Assembly (NCBI GenBank): GCA_937995985.1 | Contig: CALKIR010000056.1 | Location: 13,634 to 77,633, forward strand | Origin: an uncultured Alcaligenaceae bacterium | GTDB lineage: Bacteria > Pseudomonadota > Gammaproteobacteria > Burkholderiales > Burkholderiaceae_B | DNA length: 64,000 nucleotides | Reading direction: 5' to 3' | In this document: positions 8,309-17,524 of the stretch, one piece after another | Layout: every line of letters begins with the position of its first letter | Numbering within the stretch: position 1 is the stretch's first letter | Made by a program: the position numbers and the translations under genes | Notes under the pieces: generated by a model | Told to the model about the DNA's origin: nothing | The model's input: the letters and a program-made list of their open reading frames with translations, nothing else | The model's database searches: none

Positions 8309-9283
8309 ATGAGTGTGAGCGTTGTGTTTGCTGGCACGCCTGAGTTTGCAGAGCAGGCTTTGCGGGCAATCTTGGCAGCAGGTTATCGGGTGCCGTTAGT
8401 GTTAACTCAGCCTGATCGTCCTGCCGGGCGTGGGATGCGTTTGTTGCCAAGCCCAGTCAAGAAAACGGCCTTAGAGGCTGATATTCCTGTTATGCAACCG
8501 GTTCGATTGCGTCTTCAGGGCGAGCATGCCGAGCAGGCCCAGGCAGTGCGGGCGCAGTTGGAGCGTGTGGCTCCTGATGTCCTCGTGGTGGCTGCGTATG
8601 GTTTGATTTTGCCGCAGTGGGTACTTGATTTGCCCCGTTATGGTTGCCTCAATATTCATGCGAGTTTACTGCCTCGTTGGCGGGGGGCTGCTCCGATACA
8701 GCGAGCGATTGATGCGGGGGATGCGCACACTGGGATTACCATCATGCAAATGGATGCTGGTCTTGATACGGGTCCAATGCTATTGCAGCGGGCAATTCCA
8801 ATTACTGAGCAGCATACGGCAGGTCAGTTACATGATGAGTTGGCCGAATTAGGGGCTCAGTGTATTGTTGAGGCACTGCAGCTGCTCTCAGCAGGGCGCT
8901 TAGTGGCCACGCCTCAGCCTACTGAAGGAATTACTTATGCTGAGAAATTACAACGCTCTGAGTCAGCCATCAATTACCACTGGTCGGCAGCGCGGATTGC
9001 GCGCCGTATTCGTGCGTTTAACCCTTTTCCAGGCAGTACCACTCAATTGCCCGATATAAAAGGAGCGGTCAAGGTTTGGGCTGCACACGCAGTGGATGAA
9101 GAGGTGCAGGGTGCGCCAGGGACTGTGGTGCGTGTGCATACAGATAGCATTGATATGGCAACCGGTGCGGGTATTTTGCGTATTACCGAGCTGCAGCGCC
9201 CCGGGGGGCGCCGTCAGTCGGCCGCGCAGTTTATCCCTGGGTGGTCTTATGCGCAACGTTTTTTGCGTTGCGCCACTCGATAA
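8309..9283 (+). CDS. fmt: Methionyl-tRNA formyltransferase
   Basis: Transfers a formyl group from 10-formyl-tetrahydrofolate to initiator Met-tRNA. It has 324 residues. The catalytic set is complete: Asn115 and His117 in LNIHASLLPRWRGAAP and Asp153 in GLDTGPM; the tRNA-contact loop TQPDRPAGRGMRL is near 33-45. The C-terminal OB-type domain is present. The last 53 bases overlap the 3' end of the convergent DMT transporter gene; the tail WSYAQRFLRCATR is a little longer than in most relatives. Confidence 0.96.
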   Translation: MSVSVVFAGTPEFAEQALRAILAAGYRVPLVLTQPDRPAGRGMRLLPSPVKKTALEADIPVMQPVRLRLQGEHAEQAQAVRAQLERVAPDVLVVAAYGLILPQWVLDLPRYGCLNIHASLLPRWRGAAPIQRAIDAGDAHTGITIMQMDAGLDTGPMLLQRAIPITEQHTAGQLHDELAELGAQCIVEALQLLSAGRLVATPQPTEGITYAEKLQRSESAINYHWSAARIARRIRAFNPFPGSTTQLPDIKGAVKVWAAHAVDEEVQGAPGTVVRVHTDSIDMATGAGILRITELQRPGGRRQSAAQFIPGWSYAQRFLRCATR

Positions 9284-10142
9284 TGCCAATGGTGATGCCG
9301 CTGCAGCAAATAATGAGAATGCCCACCCAAGTCAAAGCATCAGGAAATTGCCCCCAAATAAGCCAGCCCAAACCTGCAGCGCTCACTATCTGTAAGTAGA
9401 CAAATGGAGCTAATAAAGAGGCCGGGGCTTGTTGGTAGGCTTGTATTTGAAGTAAATGGCCCAGTGCACCAAATACTCCGGTCGCAAATAGGGCCAGCCA
9501 ATCAATAAGAGAAAAGTCCACTAAGACGGGCAGGGCCGCAGAGAATACCCAGGGCAGACTTAGGGTAGTGAGTACGGAGCCAACCAGCCCGCTCCAAATG
9601 AGGGTGGTCATGGCGTGATCAATGGCCACCTTGCGGGTCACAATAAATTGAGTAGCAAACATACAGGCAGTAATGAGCCCAAAGAGTACGCCTACCGGAT
9701 GTAACCCTGAGTTGGGGCGGATGATAATGAGTACTCCAAGAAAACCTACAACGGCAGCAACCCAGCGAGACATGCGGGGGGGTTCATGGAGCACCCAAGG
9801 AGCAGCTGCCAGCATGAGTAACGGAGCGAGAAAATTAATAGCCGTGGCCTCAGCTTGGGGTAAATAGCTCAGGGCAGTAAAAAAAGAATAGGTAGCCAAT
9901 AGCATGACTAAGCCTCGTAATAACTGCATGCCAGGCTGTTTGGCTTTAAGAATGCCCCAGCCCTTGATGGGCACGATCAGGGCCAAGACCAGTAAAAGAT
10001 GAATGATATAGCGCACCCATACCATGAAAAATAATGACAGGCCAGCGGCCATGACCCATTTTCCAGAAGCATCAAGGGTAGAGAGTGCCCAAGTAGATAA
10101 TATGAGAATGAGAATACCAGTAATAGGGTGCGTACTATTCAT
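9231..10142 (-). CDS. DMT-family (EamA) transporter
   Basis: Predicted inner-membrane exporter of the drug/metabolite superfamily, 303 residues with ten hydrophobic segments arranged as two EamA repeats. The first repeat has the typical LLRGLVMLLATYSFFTALSYLPQAEATAI region, read here in parts. The second ends in FPDALTWVGILIICCSGI. Substrate is unknown; relatives export amino acids or metabolites. It converges on fmt and its stop lies 53 bases inside the fmt reading frame. Confidence 0.85.
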   Translation of the reverse strand: MNSTHPITGILILILSTWALSTLDASGKWVMAAGLSLFFMVWVRYIIHLLLVLALIVPIKGWGILKAKQPGMQLLRGLVMLLATYSFFTALSYLPQAEATAINFLAPLLMLAAAPWVLHEPPRMSRWVAAVVGFLGVLIIIRPNSGLHPVGVLFGLITACMFATQFIVTRKVAIDHAMTTLIWSGLVGSVLTTLSLPWVFSAALPVLVDFSLIDWLALFATGVFGALGHLLQIQAYQQAPASLLAPFVYLQIVSAAGLGWLIWGQFPDALTWVGILIICCSGITIGIIEWRNAKNVAHKTTQG

Positions 10143-10187
10143 AAGTGAGTGGGTGTGGGTGATACAGATTGGGTGTGGGGGTTATGA

Positions 10188-11555
10188 TTAGGCTTGTAAC
10201 ATAGGCTGTAAGAGCTGCTCTATGGTGTAGGCCACGCGCAGGAGATGAGCATCATGGTGCGCTGGAGCAGCCAGGGTTAGGCCAACAGGGGCTTCGCCTT
10301 TGGGATGGCATGGGAGGCTAATTGCGCAGCCATTGAGAAAGTTCACAATACTGGGATTACGCAAAATTAAGGCGTTGTAATTAAAGTATTGCTCCTCATC
10401 TTCAAGATCACGAATGCGAGGGGGCACAATGGGACATGTGGGCATGATAAAGGCATCATAGGGCTCCAGACGCTCTTCGACAGCACGAATCCACTGTTCA
10501 CGCTCGGCAAGTAAATCAATGTAGTCTGCAGCACTTTGCTCTTTGCCAAGGAGGATGCGCTGGGCCACGCGGGGATCATAACGATCGGGGTACTCGGTGA
10601 TGAGGTCGCGATGCAGGGCCCATGCCTCAGCGCACACCAAGCCACCTTTGCGGTTGATATAAGCGAGCTGATTAAATTCGGGTAGCTCAATACGTTCAAC
10701 TTGGATGCCACTATTTGTGAGTGCCAAAATAGCAGCATTAATGCGTTGTGCCACTGTGTTGTCTAGGTTATTGAGTACTCTATCTTTGGGAACTGCAAGA
10801 CGCAGATGCTGATAGGGAATAGGCTCTAAGGTGGGCATGGGATCGCCGCTGAGGATGCTATCGGTCAGAGCGCAACAAGTCACAGAGTGTCCAATGGGGC
10901 CCGTGGAATCCAGACTGAAAGATAAGGGCAAAACGCCTTGGGAAGGAATACGCTCGGCTGTGGGTTTAAATCCGGTGAGCCCACAAAAAGCAGCAGGGAT
11001 GCGGACCGAGCCACCAGTATCGGTGCCAATAGCAACTGTACACATGCCATCAGCTACGGAGACGCCTGCGCCTGAAGATGAGCCGCCGGGAATATGGCCG
11101 TGTGCGCGGTTCCAAGGTGCCCGTGGAGTGCCGTAGTGTGGATTGATGCCCAAACCAGAAAAGGCAAACTCAGTCATATTGGTGCGGCCTATTAGAATGG
11201 CTCCTGCATCAATGAGGCGTTGAACCAAGAGTGCATTTTCTGTTGCGGGGGCTGCCTCATTGAGAACTGTAGATGCACCTCGGGTACGGTCCCCCACCAC
11301 ATCAAAGAGGTCTTTAATAGAAACAGGGATGCCCTCTAAGGGAGAACGTACATGGCCCAGGGCGCGTAATTGATCAGAGATTTGGGCAGCGGTGCGTGCA
11401 GCCTCATCGTAGACTTTTAAAAAGGTTTGGGCACCTTGACCATCAGGGTCATGAATACGCGCTAAAGCTGCCTCGGTCAGGGCTACTGCAGTGGTTGTGC
11501 CTTGTTCTAGTGCGGTTTGTAAGGCGGTAATGGTGTGTGTGTTGGATTGGGACAT
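10188..11555 (-). CDS. Amidase (amidase-signature family)
   Basis: Hydrolyses a carboxamide or related C-N bond; substrate not identifiable. It has 455 residues. The Ser-cisSer-Lys triad is visible: Lys81 in PVSIKDLFDV, the GGSSSG loop at about 157-162, and Ser183 in TDTGGSVRIPA. The family consensus continues with CGLTGFKPT. It lacks the GatA-specific context (no gatB or gatC nearby). It follows a DUF2848 gene with only a 13-base gap, a pairing that suggests a joint small-molecule amide pathway. Confidence 0.9.
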   Translation of the reverse strand: MSQSNTHTITALQTALEQGTTTAVALTEAALARIHDPDGQGAQTFLKVYDEAARTAAQISDQLRALGHVRSPLEGIPVSIKDLFDVVGDRTRGASTVLNEAAPATENALLVQRLIDAGAILIGRTNMTEFAFSGLGINPHYGTPRAPWNRAHGHIPGGSSSGAGVSVADGMCTVAIGTDTGGSVRIPAAFCGLTGFKPTAERIPSQGVLPLSFSLDSTGPIGHSVTCCALTDSILSGDPMPTLEPIPYQHLRLAVPKDRVLNNLDNTVAQRINAAILALTNSGIQVERIELPEFNQLAYINRKGGLVCAEAWALHRDLITEYPDRYDPRVAQRILLGKEQSAADYIDLLAEREQWIRAVEERLEPYDAFIMPTCPIVPPRIRDLEDEEQYFNYNALILRNPSIVNFLNGCAISLPCHPKGEAPVGLTLAAPAHHDAHLLRVAYTIEQLLQPMLQA

Positions 11556-11568
11556 ATTTATTTAATAT

Positions 11569-12252
11569 TTAATCAACTAAGGGAAGGGTTTCAATAAAGT
11601 ATTCGTGGCGTAGACTGCGCTCTAAATGCGGGTCATGGAGCTCCATGACAAAGGTTGGAGCCGTACGGATTTTGCCTACAGTGGTGACTGTGCCACAGGT
11701 AAGGGCGGTGCCATTGGGCAGCTCATCGGTGCCAAAATGCGCTTTAACGAGGTCCAGAGGGGCGATGAGACTGCTTAGCGGGCCTTCCTGATAGAGTTCA
11801 GGGTGACCATCGGTGACTAACCAAGCACGCATTTCCAGGTCATCCCAATGAGCGGCGACATCCTCAAAGCGCCAGGCGGTTCGAGCAATGGGCTTGATAC
11901 AGACTTGCTTAGAAAGAGCGCTATTATGGATTTCAAGGGCTCGATCAGTATGATCAGAAATAAGGCTGACAAAAAGCTGATGGTTTTGTTTAAATAGCAG
12001 AACTTCAGCGGCACCTGTGCTGTGGGGCCCAACGACTTGGACGCGTTCTGATTGGGTGAGTTGATTATTTGCTACGGGATAAAATTTGGGGCTATGGCGC
12101 GGTGTGGCCAAACGTAACTCACTGCGTTCGTAGGAGGCACCGCGATCGTCGGTTTCACGACGCGCCCAGTCCGTAACAATTAAATATTCAATACCCGCGA
12201 CGATGGTTTCGGGGGCGCCTTCTGTGTTGATCAGCTGAAACTTAAGTTGCAT
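11569..12252 (-). CDS. DUF2848 family protein (fumarylacetoacetase-like)
   Basis: Protein of unknown role recognised from the segment LISDHTDRALEIHNSALSK followed by QVCIKPIARTAW and LYQEGPLSSLI, which are characteristic of DUF2848. The frame opens at TTG 12279, but ATG at 12252 (MQLKFQLINTEG) has AAAGGA six bases upstream, so the 227-residue form is preferred. It is the upstream partner of the amidase in a two-gene operon. The fold is thought to resemble fumarylacetoacetate hydrolase; no substrate is known to me. Confidence 0.8.
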   Translation of the reverse strand: MQLKFQLINTEGAPETIVAGIEYLIVTDWARRETDDRGASYERSELRLATPRHSPKFYPVANNQLTQSERVQVVGPHSTGAAEVLLFKQNHQLFVSLISDHTDRALEIHNSALSKQVCIKPIARTAWRFEDVAAHWDDLEMRAWLVTDGHPELYQEGPLSSLIAPLDLVKAHFGTDELPNGTALTCGTVTTVGKIRTAPTFVMELHDPHLERSLRHEYFIETLPLVD

Positions 12253-12406
12253 AAGCATTCCTTTGTTTGGCTTGGACAATTAGGCAGAGGCCAGGATGCG
12301 GCGTACAATACTGCCCGTGTCTGAATATGGTTTAAATGATAGTAGCCCAAGACGGTTGAAAAAACACCTTGTATAGGATAAGACCCAAAGGGGATTCTGA
12401 CAAAAA

Positions 12407-13372
12407 ATGATGGTTAAAAAAATTCTTATTGTGCGTACTTCCTCACTGGGTGATTTGGTACATATGTTGCCCGCAATCAGTGATATTGCCGCTCACCTGC
12501 CAGAGGCTCGTATTGATTGGGTCGTTGAGGAGGCATTTGCGGAAATTCCACAGTGGCATCCTCATATCAACCGCGTCTATACTGTGGCGCATCGACGTTG
12601 GCGCAAAGGATGGTGGCAGGCGCAGGTGCGGGCAGAGCGTCAGCAATTTAAGAAACAAATTAGTGCAGTGCACTATGATGTAATTTTAGATATGCAGGCC
12701 TTGATGAAGTCGGTATGGGTGGTGCGGCAAGCACGGGGACCCCGTCATGGGTTAAACTGGAAGTCTGCGCGAGAACCTTTGGCTTCATTGTTTTATCAAC
12801 ACAAATATGCCGTTGAGTTTTGGCAGCCAGCGGTGGTACGACAGCGGTTATTGGCTGCGCAGGTATTTGGTTATACGCCACAGGGGGCACCTAATTATGG
12901 GTTGCAGGCTTTTACCGAGCATCGGGCTGTGCAAGATTATGCTGCCATCATGCCTTCTGCGAGTCGTGATGATAAATTATGGGCACCGCAAAAGTGGCAA
13001 ATAATATTCGACTATTTGCTCCAGCAGGGCTTGGCTTTGCATCTTTTTGCGGGCAATGACCGAGAAGCAGCGCGGGCGCAGGAGCTGATTCGTGATTATG
13101 CCGGACATGCCCAGGTGTTGCCCCGCATGAGTTTGACACAGGTTGCCGAACATATTGCCGCAGCACGTTTAATGGTGGGTTTAGATAGCGGTTTGACGCA
13201 TCTTAGTGCAGCATTGGGGCGTCCTACAGTTGGAATTTACAAGGCCTCTACTCCTGTACGCACACCTTTGATTAGTTCCGCGTATACTGCTAGTTTGGGG
13301 GATAGGGGCCAAGATCCCAGTGCTGAGACTGTGCTGGCTGCTACTCGGGCGGCTTATGAGTCAGAAACTTAA
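12407..13372 (+). CDS. waaC: LPS heptosyltransferase I
   Basis: Adds the first L-glycero-D-manno-heptose to Kdo2-lipid A at the inner face of the cytoplasmic membrane. It has 321 residues, GT-B fold. N-terminal KILIVRTSSLGDLVHMLPAISDI and the C-terminal nucleotide-sugar site VGLDSGLTHLSAALGRPTV are typical of WaaC. AAAGGGG lies about 12 bases before the ATG pair at 12407/12410. waaA follows 117 bases downstream, so both core steps are encoded together. Confidence 0.92.
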   Translation: MMVKKILIVRTSSLGDLVHMLPAISDIAAHLPEARIDWVVEEAFAEIPQWHPHINRVYTVAHRRWRKGWWQAQVRAERQQFKKQISAVHYDVILDMQALMKSVWVVRQARGPRHGLNWKSAREPLASLFYQHKYAVEFWQPAVVRQRLLAAQVFGYTPQGAPNYGLQAFTEHRAVQDYAAIMPSASRDDKLWAPQKWQIIFDYLLQQGLALHLFAGNDREAARAQELIRDYAGHAQVLPRMSLTQVAEHIAAARLMVGLDSGLTHLSAALGRPTVGIYKASTPVRTPLISSAYTASLGDRGQDPSAETVLAATRAAYESET

Positions 13373-13489
13373 CTTGGGTCGGTTGTTTTTACGCGAATGA
13401 AAGCGTAACATTTACAGATGTTCTAACACACACACCCTACGCAAATAGGTATCTGTTGGTTAAGTAGTTGCAAGGCTCTATTCATCATC

Positions 13490-14872
13490 ATGCGTGTCGA
13501 TAGAGGGCTACTTGACCGTAGATGCGAAGGTTTATTGCTTTTGAATCGTTTTATCTACACGCTACTGTTGTATTTGTTATCCCCATTTTTATTGGGTTGG
13601 ATGGCCCTGCGTGCTCGTCGCGTGGGCGGGCGCTGGCAGGTGTTTGGGCCCGCTCGTTTTGGTCACTATCGGCATCCGGCTCCCGATACTATTCATACAT
13701 GGGTTCATGCAGCTAGCTTGGGGGAGATGCGCGCAGCGCAGCCGTTGATTCAGGCGTTGCTCGACGAGGGCAAGACCGTGTTATTGACACATCTGACTTA
13801 TACGGGCCGTGCCGAAGGGGAGCGGTTATTTGCTGCGGCTATTTTACAAGGGCAGTTAATACAGCAGTGGCTGCCTTATGATTTTCCCGGTGCGGTGCGC
13901 CGCTTTTATCGCTATTATCGGCCGCAGGTTGGGGTATTGATTGAGCGTGAAGTATGGCCCAATTTATTACTGACCGCGCGCCGTATGCGCATTCCTATGG
14001 TATTGGCAAGTGCACGTTTTTCTGCACGCTCTTTGCGGCAGTCAATGCGCATTGGAGGGTTAATGCGCCGTGCATATCGGAGCTTTACTGCCGTGTATGC
14101 ACAAAGTTTTAGAGATGCACAACGTCTCGAAATTATTGGTGCACGAGCTGTGCGGGTTTCTGGGAATTTTAAATTTGATGTGCATAGTCCAACCAAACAG
14201 GTTGAGGCAGGACGTTATTTTGCGCAGCAATTAGGGCGTAAGATTATTGTGCTGGCCAGTACCCGAGAGGGCGAAGAGGCCTTATTTGCACGATCTTTGC
14301 AGCGCTCTATTCAAGAAGAGCGTGAGCAGGATCTGAACCCTGAGCAACGCACTTTGTTTTATATTGTGCCCCGTCATCCCCAACGCTTTGATGAGGTGGA
14401 GGCGCTTATACACCAGCAGGGATGGTCCATGGTACGGCGTTCTGAGCTCTTGGCATTGGGCGATGGGACCCGCAGTAGTATTAAGCGCTGTCGAGAGGTT
14501 GAGGTGCTTTTAGGGGATACTTTGGGGGAGCTCCCTTGGTATTATGCGCAGGCTGCTATTGCTATTGTAGGAGGGGGCTTTGCGCCCTTAGGGGGACAAA
14601 ATTTTATCGAGGCCTGTGCATTAGGGGTGCCTGTGATTGTTGGACCTCATATGCGTAATTTTGAACAGGCACTCCAAGATGCTTTGGCCGAGCAGGCTGT
14701 ATTGCAGGTGCCTAATGCAGGGGCGGCCATCAAAGAGGCCAAGCGGTTATTGCATGAAACTGCTGAACGTAATCATTTGGCTGATTCGGGCCTGCATTGG
14801 ATGCAAAAACATCGTGGCTCTGTGCAGCGTGTGTTGGCAGGGATTAATGAAATTTTGGCACAGCAAAAATAA
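13490..14872 (+). CDS. waaA: Kdo transferase (lipid IV-A 3-deoxy-manno-octulosonate transferase)
   Basis: Transfers Kdo to lipid IV-A during LPS assembly. It is 460 residues from the ATG. Conserved parts are HAASLGEMRAAQPLI with the catalytic acid, EREVWPNLLL, GNFKFD, and the C-terminal GGGFAPLGGQNFIEA with the CMP-Kdo-binding site. The start is uncertain: family N-termini normally read MNRFIYTLLLYLLSP, which here begins at a TTG at 13541 preceded by GAAGG ten bases upstream, whereas ATG 13490 has no close Shine-Dalgarno. The 443-residue TTG form may be the true protein. Confidence 0.93.
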   Translation: MRVDRGLLDRRCEGLLLLNRFIYTLLLYLLSPFLLGWMALRARRVGGRWQVFGPARFGHYRHPAPDTIHTWVHAASLGEMRAAQPLIQALLDEGKTVLLTHLTYTGRAEGERLFAAAILQGQLIQQWLPYDFPGAVRRFYRYYRPQVGVLIEREVWPNLLLTARRMRIPMVLASARFSARSLRQSMRIGGLMRRAYRSFTAVYAQSFRDAQRLEIIGARAVRVSGNFKFDVHSPTKQVEAGRYFAQQLGRKIIVLASTREGEEALFARSLQRSIQEEREQDLNPEQRTLFYIVPRHPQRFDEVEALIHQQGWSMVRRSELLALGDGTRSSIKRCREVEVLLGDTLGELPWYYAQAAIAIVGGGFAPLGGQNFIEACALGVPVIVGPHMRNFEQALQDALAEQAVLQVPNAGAAIKEAKRLLHETAERNHLADSGLHWMQKHRGSVQRVLAGINEILAQQK

Positions 14873-14907
14873 ATTTATGGAGTGTGTCAGGCTCTGTAGG
14901 TATTCAT

Positions 14908-14942
14908 AAAAAAATAGCCCATCTGAGATGGGCTATTTTGTG
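14908..14942. terminator. Bidirectional terminator between waaA and csp
   Basis: AAAATAGCCCATC and GATGGGCTATTTT form a perfect 13-base stem around TGA. An A-run on one side and T-run on the other let it stop both the plus-strand waaA transcript and the minus-strand cold-shock transcript. Confidence 0.85.
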
Positions 14943-14974
14943 AGCTATTCTTTCTGGGGCGTCCCCCAGCAAGA

Positions 14975-15184
14975 TTAGATCTTTTGCACAGATTTAGCCT
15001 GGGGGCCTTTTTGACCTTGGGCTGCCTCGTATGAAACACGTTGGTTTTCATCGAGGGATTTGAAGCCTGTGCCAATAATATCTGAGTGGTGAACAAATAA
15101 ATCTTTACCGCCGTTATCAGGGGCAATAAAACCAAAACCTTTTTCGTTGTTGAACCACTTAACAACGCCGTATTCTGTTTCCAT
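14975..15184 (-). CDS. Cold-shock domain protein (CspA family)
   Basis: Single-stranded nucleic-acid-binding chaperone of 69 residues. RNP1 (KGFGFI) and RNP2 (LFVHHSDI) are intact, preceded by the usual [14 protein letters not shown] stands about eight to ten bases before the ATG. It is a single-gene unit with a candidate promoter about 120 bases upstream and a shared terminator downstream. Confidence 0.95.
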   Translation of the reverse strand: METEYGVVKWFNNEKGFGFIAPDNGGKDLFVHHSDIIGTGFKSLDENQRVSYEAAQGQKGPQAKSVQKI

Positions 15185-15502
15185 GGTATTTAACCTTTTA
15201 AACCAAAACTAAAAATGAGCCCGAAAGCTCGGTGTACAGATTGCCAAGGTCCAAATTAGGGCAACGAGTATTGTTAAATACCGTGATGAACAAACTTCGA
15301 CATTGATAATCTGGTTTGATAGTAACACGGTCAAGACCGTATACCAACCAAATCATATAAAAAATGTAGCCCTTGACATAATTACTACATTTTTTTGTCT
15401 GTGTTTGCTGGCTTCCTCTGCCCAACAAACAAGCCGTTGGTATTAGACCGAATATAACATGCTTTGTTTGGCTGTGGGCAAACGGAGCCAGCAAGAGACG
15501 TA
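15185..15502. other. 318-base gap between csp and galU
   Basis: The csp-proximal part is probably a leader of roughly 110 bases, as cold-shock genes often have. The rest includes a candidate promoter and AT-rich sequence. An open frame crossing it on the minus strand has no recognisable similarity or ribosome site and is probably not a gene. No clear galU terminator is visible. Confidence 0.5.
15306..15334 (-). promoter_or_regulatory. Candidate csp promoter
   Basis: TTGACC and GATTAT separated by 17 bases on the minus strand (five of six and four of six consensus matches). Predicted start would leave a leader of about 110 bases before the csp ATG. Confidence 0.35.
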
Positions 15503-16339
15503 TTATGCTTTGAGATTGTGATATTTACGACCAAAATCAATGGTAGCGGCAAATAGTCCTTCTTTGCTCCCACAGTCATAGCGGGTGCCCTCATATTCAT
15601 AGCCAAAGACTGGGCGTTCGGCTAGCATGCTGGCGATGGCGTCAGTTAGTTGTATTTCTCCACCGACTCCAGCTTGTGTTTTTTCTAGGTGCTCAAAAAT
15701 TTCGGGCTCAAGGACATAACGGCCGACTACTGCTTGGTTGCTGGGTGCCTCTTTGGGGTGTGGTTTTTCTACAATACCGTCTAGGCGGGTGGTCACAGTA
15801 TCTACTGCAGTGCCTGAAATTACCCCATATTTGTCGGTTTCACTGGGGTCGACGCGTTGGATGGCCAAGATGCTGCCGTTATGCTCGTGGGCTGCTTTGA
15901 CTAATTGGCGAGCAACAGGAGTCTGGGCATCGAGCAGATCGTCAGCAAGTAGCACTAAAAAGGGCTCATCTCCGACAATAGGTGCTGCGCATAATACAGC
16001 ATGGCCTAGACCCAAAGGAGCAGGCTGGCGGGTATAGATACAGTGAATGTGATCGGGGATTACTGTGCGTACTCGCTCAAGGAGTTCAATTTTGTGTTTG
16101 GCTTTGAGGTCTGCTTCTAACTCGGGCGCCCGATCAAAATGGTCTTCGATGGCACGCTTATTTCTGCCGGTCACAAAAATAAGCTCAGTGACTCCTGCAG
16201 CAATGGCCTCCTCAACCGCATATTGAATAAGCGGCTTGTCTACTACTGGGAGCATTTCTTTAGGCATAGCCTTGGTGGCAGGTAAAAAACGTGTCCCCAT
16301 CCCTGCGACAGGAAATACAGCTTTGCGAATAGGTTTCAT
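15503..16339 (-). CDS. galU: UTP-glucose-1-phosphate uridylyltransferase
   Basis: Makes UDP-glucose for cell-envelope polysaccharides. It is 278 residues from ATG 16339, which gives the standard N-terminus [20 protein letters not shown]. The nucleotide-binding [19 protein letters not shown] is intact; [13 protein letters not shown] and the C-terminal [13 protein letters not shown] complete the family pattern. The open frame continues upstream to 16483, but this would overlap the small membrane gene and has no family counterpart. It lies downstream of birA-coaX on the same strand. Confidence 0.93.
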   Translation of the reverse strand: MKPIRKAVFPVAGMGTRFLPATKAMPKEMLPVVDKPLIQYAVEEAIAAGVTELIFVTGRNKRAIEDHFDRAPELEADLKAKHKIELLERVRTVIPDHIHCIYTRQPAPLGLGHAVLCAAPIVGDEPFLVLLADDLLDAQTPVARQLVKAAHEHNGSILAIQRVDPSETDKYGVISGTAVDTVTTRLDGIVEKPHPKEAPSNQAVVGRYVLEPEIFEHLEKTQAGVGGEIQLTDAIASMLAERPVFGYEYEGTRYDCGSKEGLFAATIDFGRKYHNLKA

Positions 16340-16370
16340 GGCAGTATGTAACAATTGTTCTATATTGGAA

Positions 16371-16529
16371 TTATTGACGTACGCTGTGTATTTGTATTTT
16401 GGCGTTGTCTGTAGAAGGGGCTGGCTGTACTGTGCGGCCCTGTTCACTAGGGGGTAAACCAAAAAACCCTTGTCCCAAGGCAAAAAGCCAAATATTTATC
16501 AGAATAAATAGAGCTACCAAAATACGCAT
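16371..16529 (-). CDS. 52-residue membrane-anchored protein, possible SPOR-protein remnant
   Basis: ATG 16529 gives a protein with one N-terminal membrane segment (about 3-19) followed by [14 protein letters not shown] and a short polar tail. In related Burkholderiales, the position after coaX is often occupied by a longer SPOR-domain protein whose N-terminus has this pattern; here the SPOR part is absent and the frame stops at 16371. It may be a truncated relic or a small protein in its own right. The 93-base gap to coaX and co-orientation suggest one transcript. Confidence 0.5.
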   Translation of the reverse strand: MRILVALFILINIWLFALGQGFFGLPPSEQGRTVQPAPSTDNAKIQIHSVRQ

Positions 16530-16622
16530 TAAGCTACTGATTACAGAATGCCCCCTCTCATAGTGGGGGCGTAGAAATAAAAAGCAGAATCTTAGCAAGT
16601 GTACCGATGTCAAGGGGGGAGA

Positions 16623-17510
16623 TCAACGGGTGAGGGCAGGAGGCGGTGTGTCATCGGTAGATATGGGCATTGTGGCACTGCCCAAGCCCAGTAAGACGGC
16701 GTATTCGTAATAATGCAATTGTGGTTGAGGGCCTGTGTATAAGTGTGGCCATTGTGTAATTAAGCGTTCTATTGCTGCGGCGATCAGTGGCCAGCCTCCT
16801 CCAGAGCAGACTACGCGCACCGGGTGGTTGGGACAGTATTGTTGCGCTTGGCGAATTTGTTGGGCCAAGGCTCCGATCTGGGCGGCAGCGATGCCGCTGC
16901 TGATGGCGCTGCGGGTGTTGGTTGGAAAGTCTTGCACCTTTCCTTGTTCTGAGCGCAAGCGGGCGGTATGTTGATCTAAGGACTGATACATCAAGAAGGG
17001 GCCAGGCAAAATTAAACCACCTAGGTAGGTCCATGGCTTTGAAGAGGGGGGCGTGGGCAGTTGAGGCACGGCGGAGGTAGGCAGAAGGGTGTCAATGGTG
17101 GTGGCAGTGCCTAGGCTGCAGTAGATGAGCGCTTGGTGTGGGTGCGGCTTAAATTGATAAAAGGCACCCAAAGCGCCAAACCATCGATCAGCTCCTAATT
17201 GAGCAGGTTGTTCATAAGCGTTGTGTATTAAAGGGTTAGGGGTGCGGGCATCAAGCCAGTGGATCGGACAGTGAAAGGAACGTAGGCTATTTTCTACGTG
17301 CAGGCGCTGATTATCTGTGGCAACGCTAATACCTATGGCCTCAATGGGTGTCTGTGAATCATTTGGCAGGATATGCTGTAGCCAGTGCGTCCATGAATGA
17401 TGGTGCTCATAGGCGACGGCAAAGGGGTGGGTCAGCTGTAGGCCCTGTGGGGTGGAGTGTAATAAAGCGGCCTTAAGCCGTGAATTGCCTAGATCCAATA
17501 AGATTTTCAT
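16623..17510 (-). CDS. coaX: Type III pantothenate kinase
   Basis: Phosphorylates pantothenate, the first step of coenzyme A synthesis. It has 295 residues with ASKHA-fold motifs: DLGNSRLKAAL at the start, GADRWFGALGAFYQF in the middle (pantothenate site) and SLGTATTIDTL (catalytic/metal region). A tail rich in threonine and proline closes the protein. It follows birA by 14 bases, the usual birA-coaX pair. Local CoA demand is high given the many CoA-dependent genes in the window, though no direct link is shown. Confidence 0.92.
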   Translation of the reverse strand: MKILLDLGNSRLKAALLHSTPQGLQLTHPFAVAYEHHHSWTHWLQHILPNDSQTPIEAIGISVATDNQRLHVENSLRSFHCPIHWLDARTPNPLIHNAYEQPAQLGADRWFGALGAFYQFKPHPHQALIYCSLGTATTIDTLLPTSAVPQLPTPPSSKPWTYLGGLILPGPFLMYQSLDQHTARLRSEQGKVQDFPTNTRSAISSGIAAAQIGALAQQIRQAQQYCPNHPVRVVCSGGGWPLIAAAIERLITQWPHLYTGPQPQLHYYEYAVLLGLGSATMPISTDDTPPPALTR

Positions 17511-17524
17511 AAATGAGTGGTTGC

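Noticed and set aside
13389..13408. TTACGC / GCGTAA repeat between waaC and waaA
   Set aside because: Arms are short, loop is eight bases and no T-run follows; not enough for a terminator or operator call.
15375..15404. TTGACA on the plus strand at 15375 as a promoter
   Set aside because: No -10 hexamer at 16-18 bases and no plus-strand gene downstream.
15198..15494. 98-codon minus-strand open frame between csp and galU
   Set aside because: It covers the likely csp promoter and leader, has no ribosome site and no recognisable protein features.
16340..16483. N-terminal extension of galU
   Set aside because: It overlaps the small membrane gene and lacks family similarity; ATG 16339 gives the standard start.
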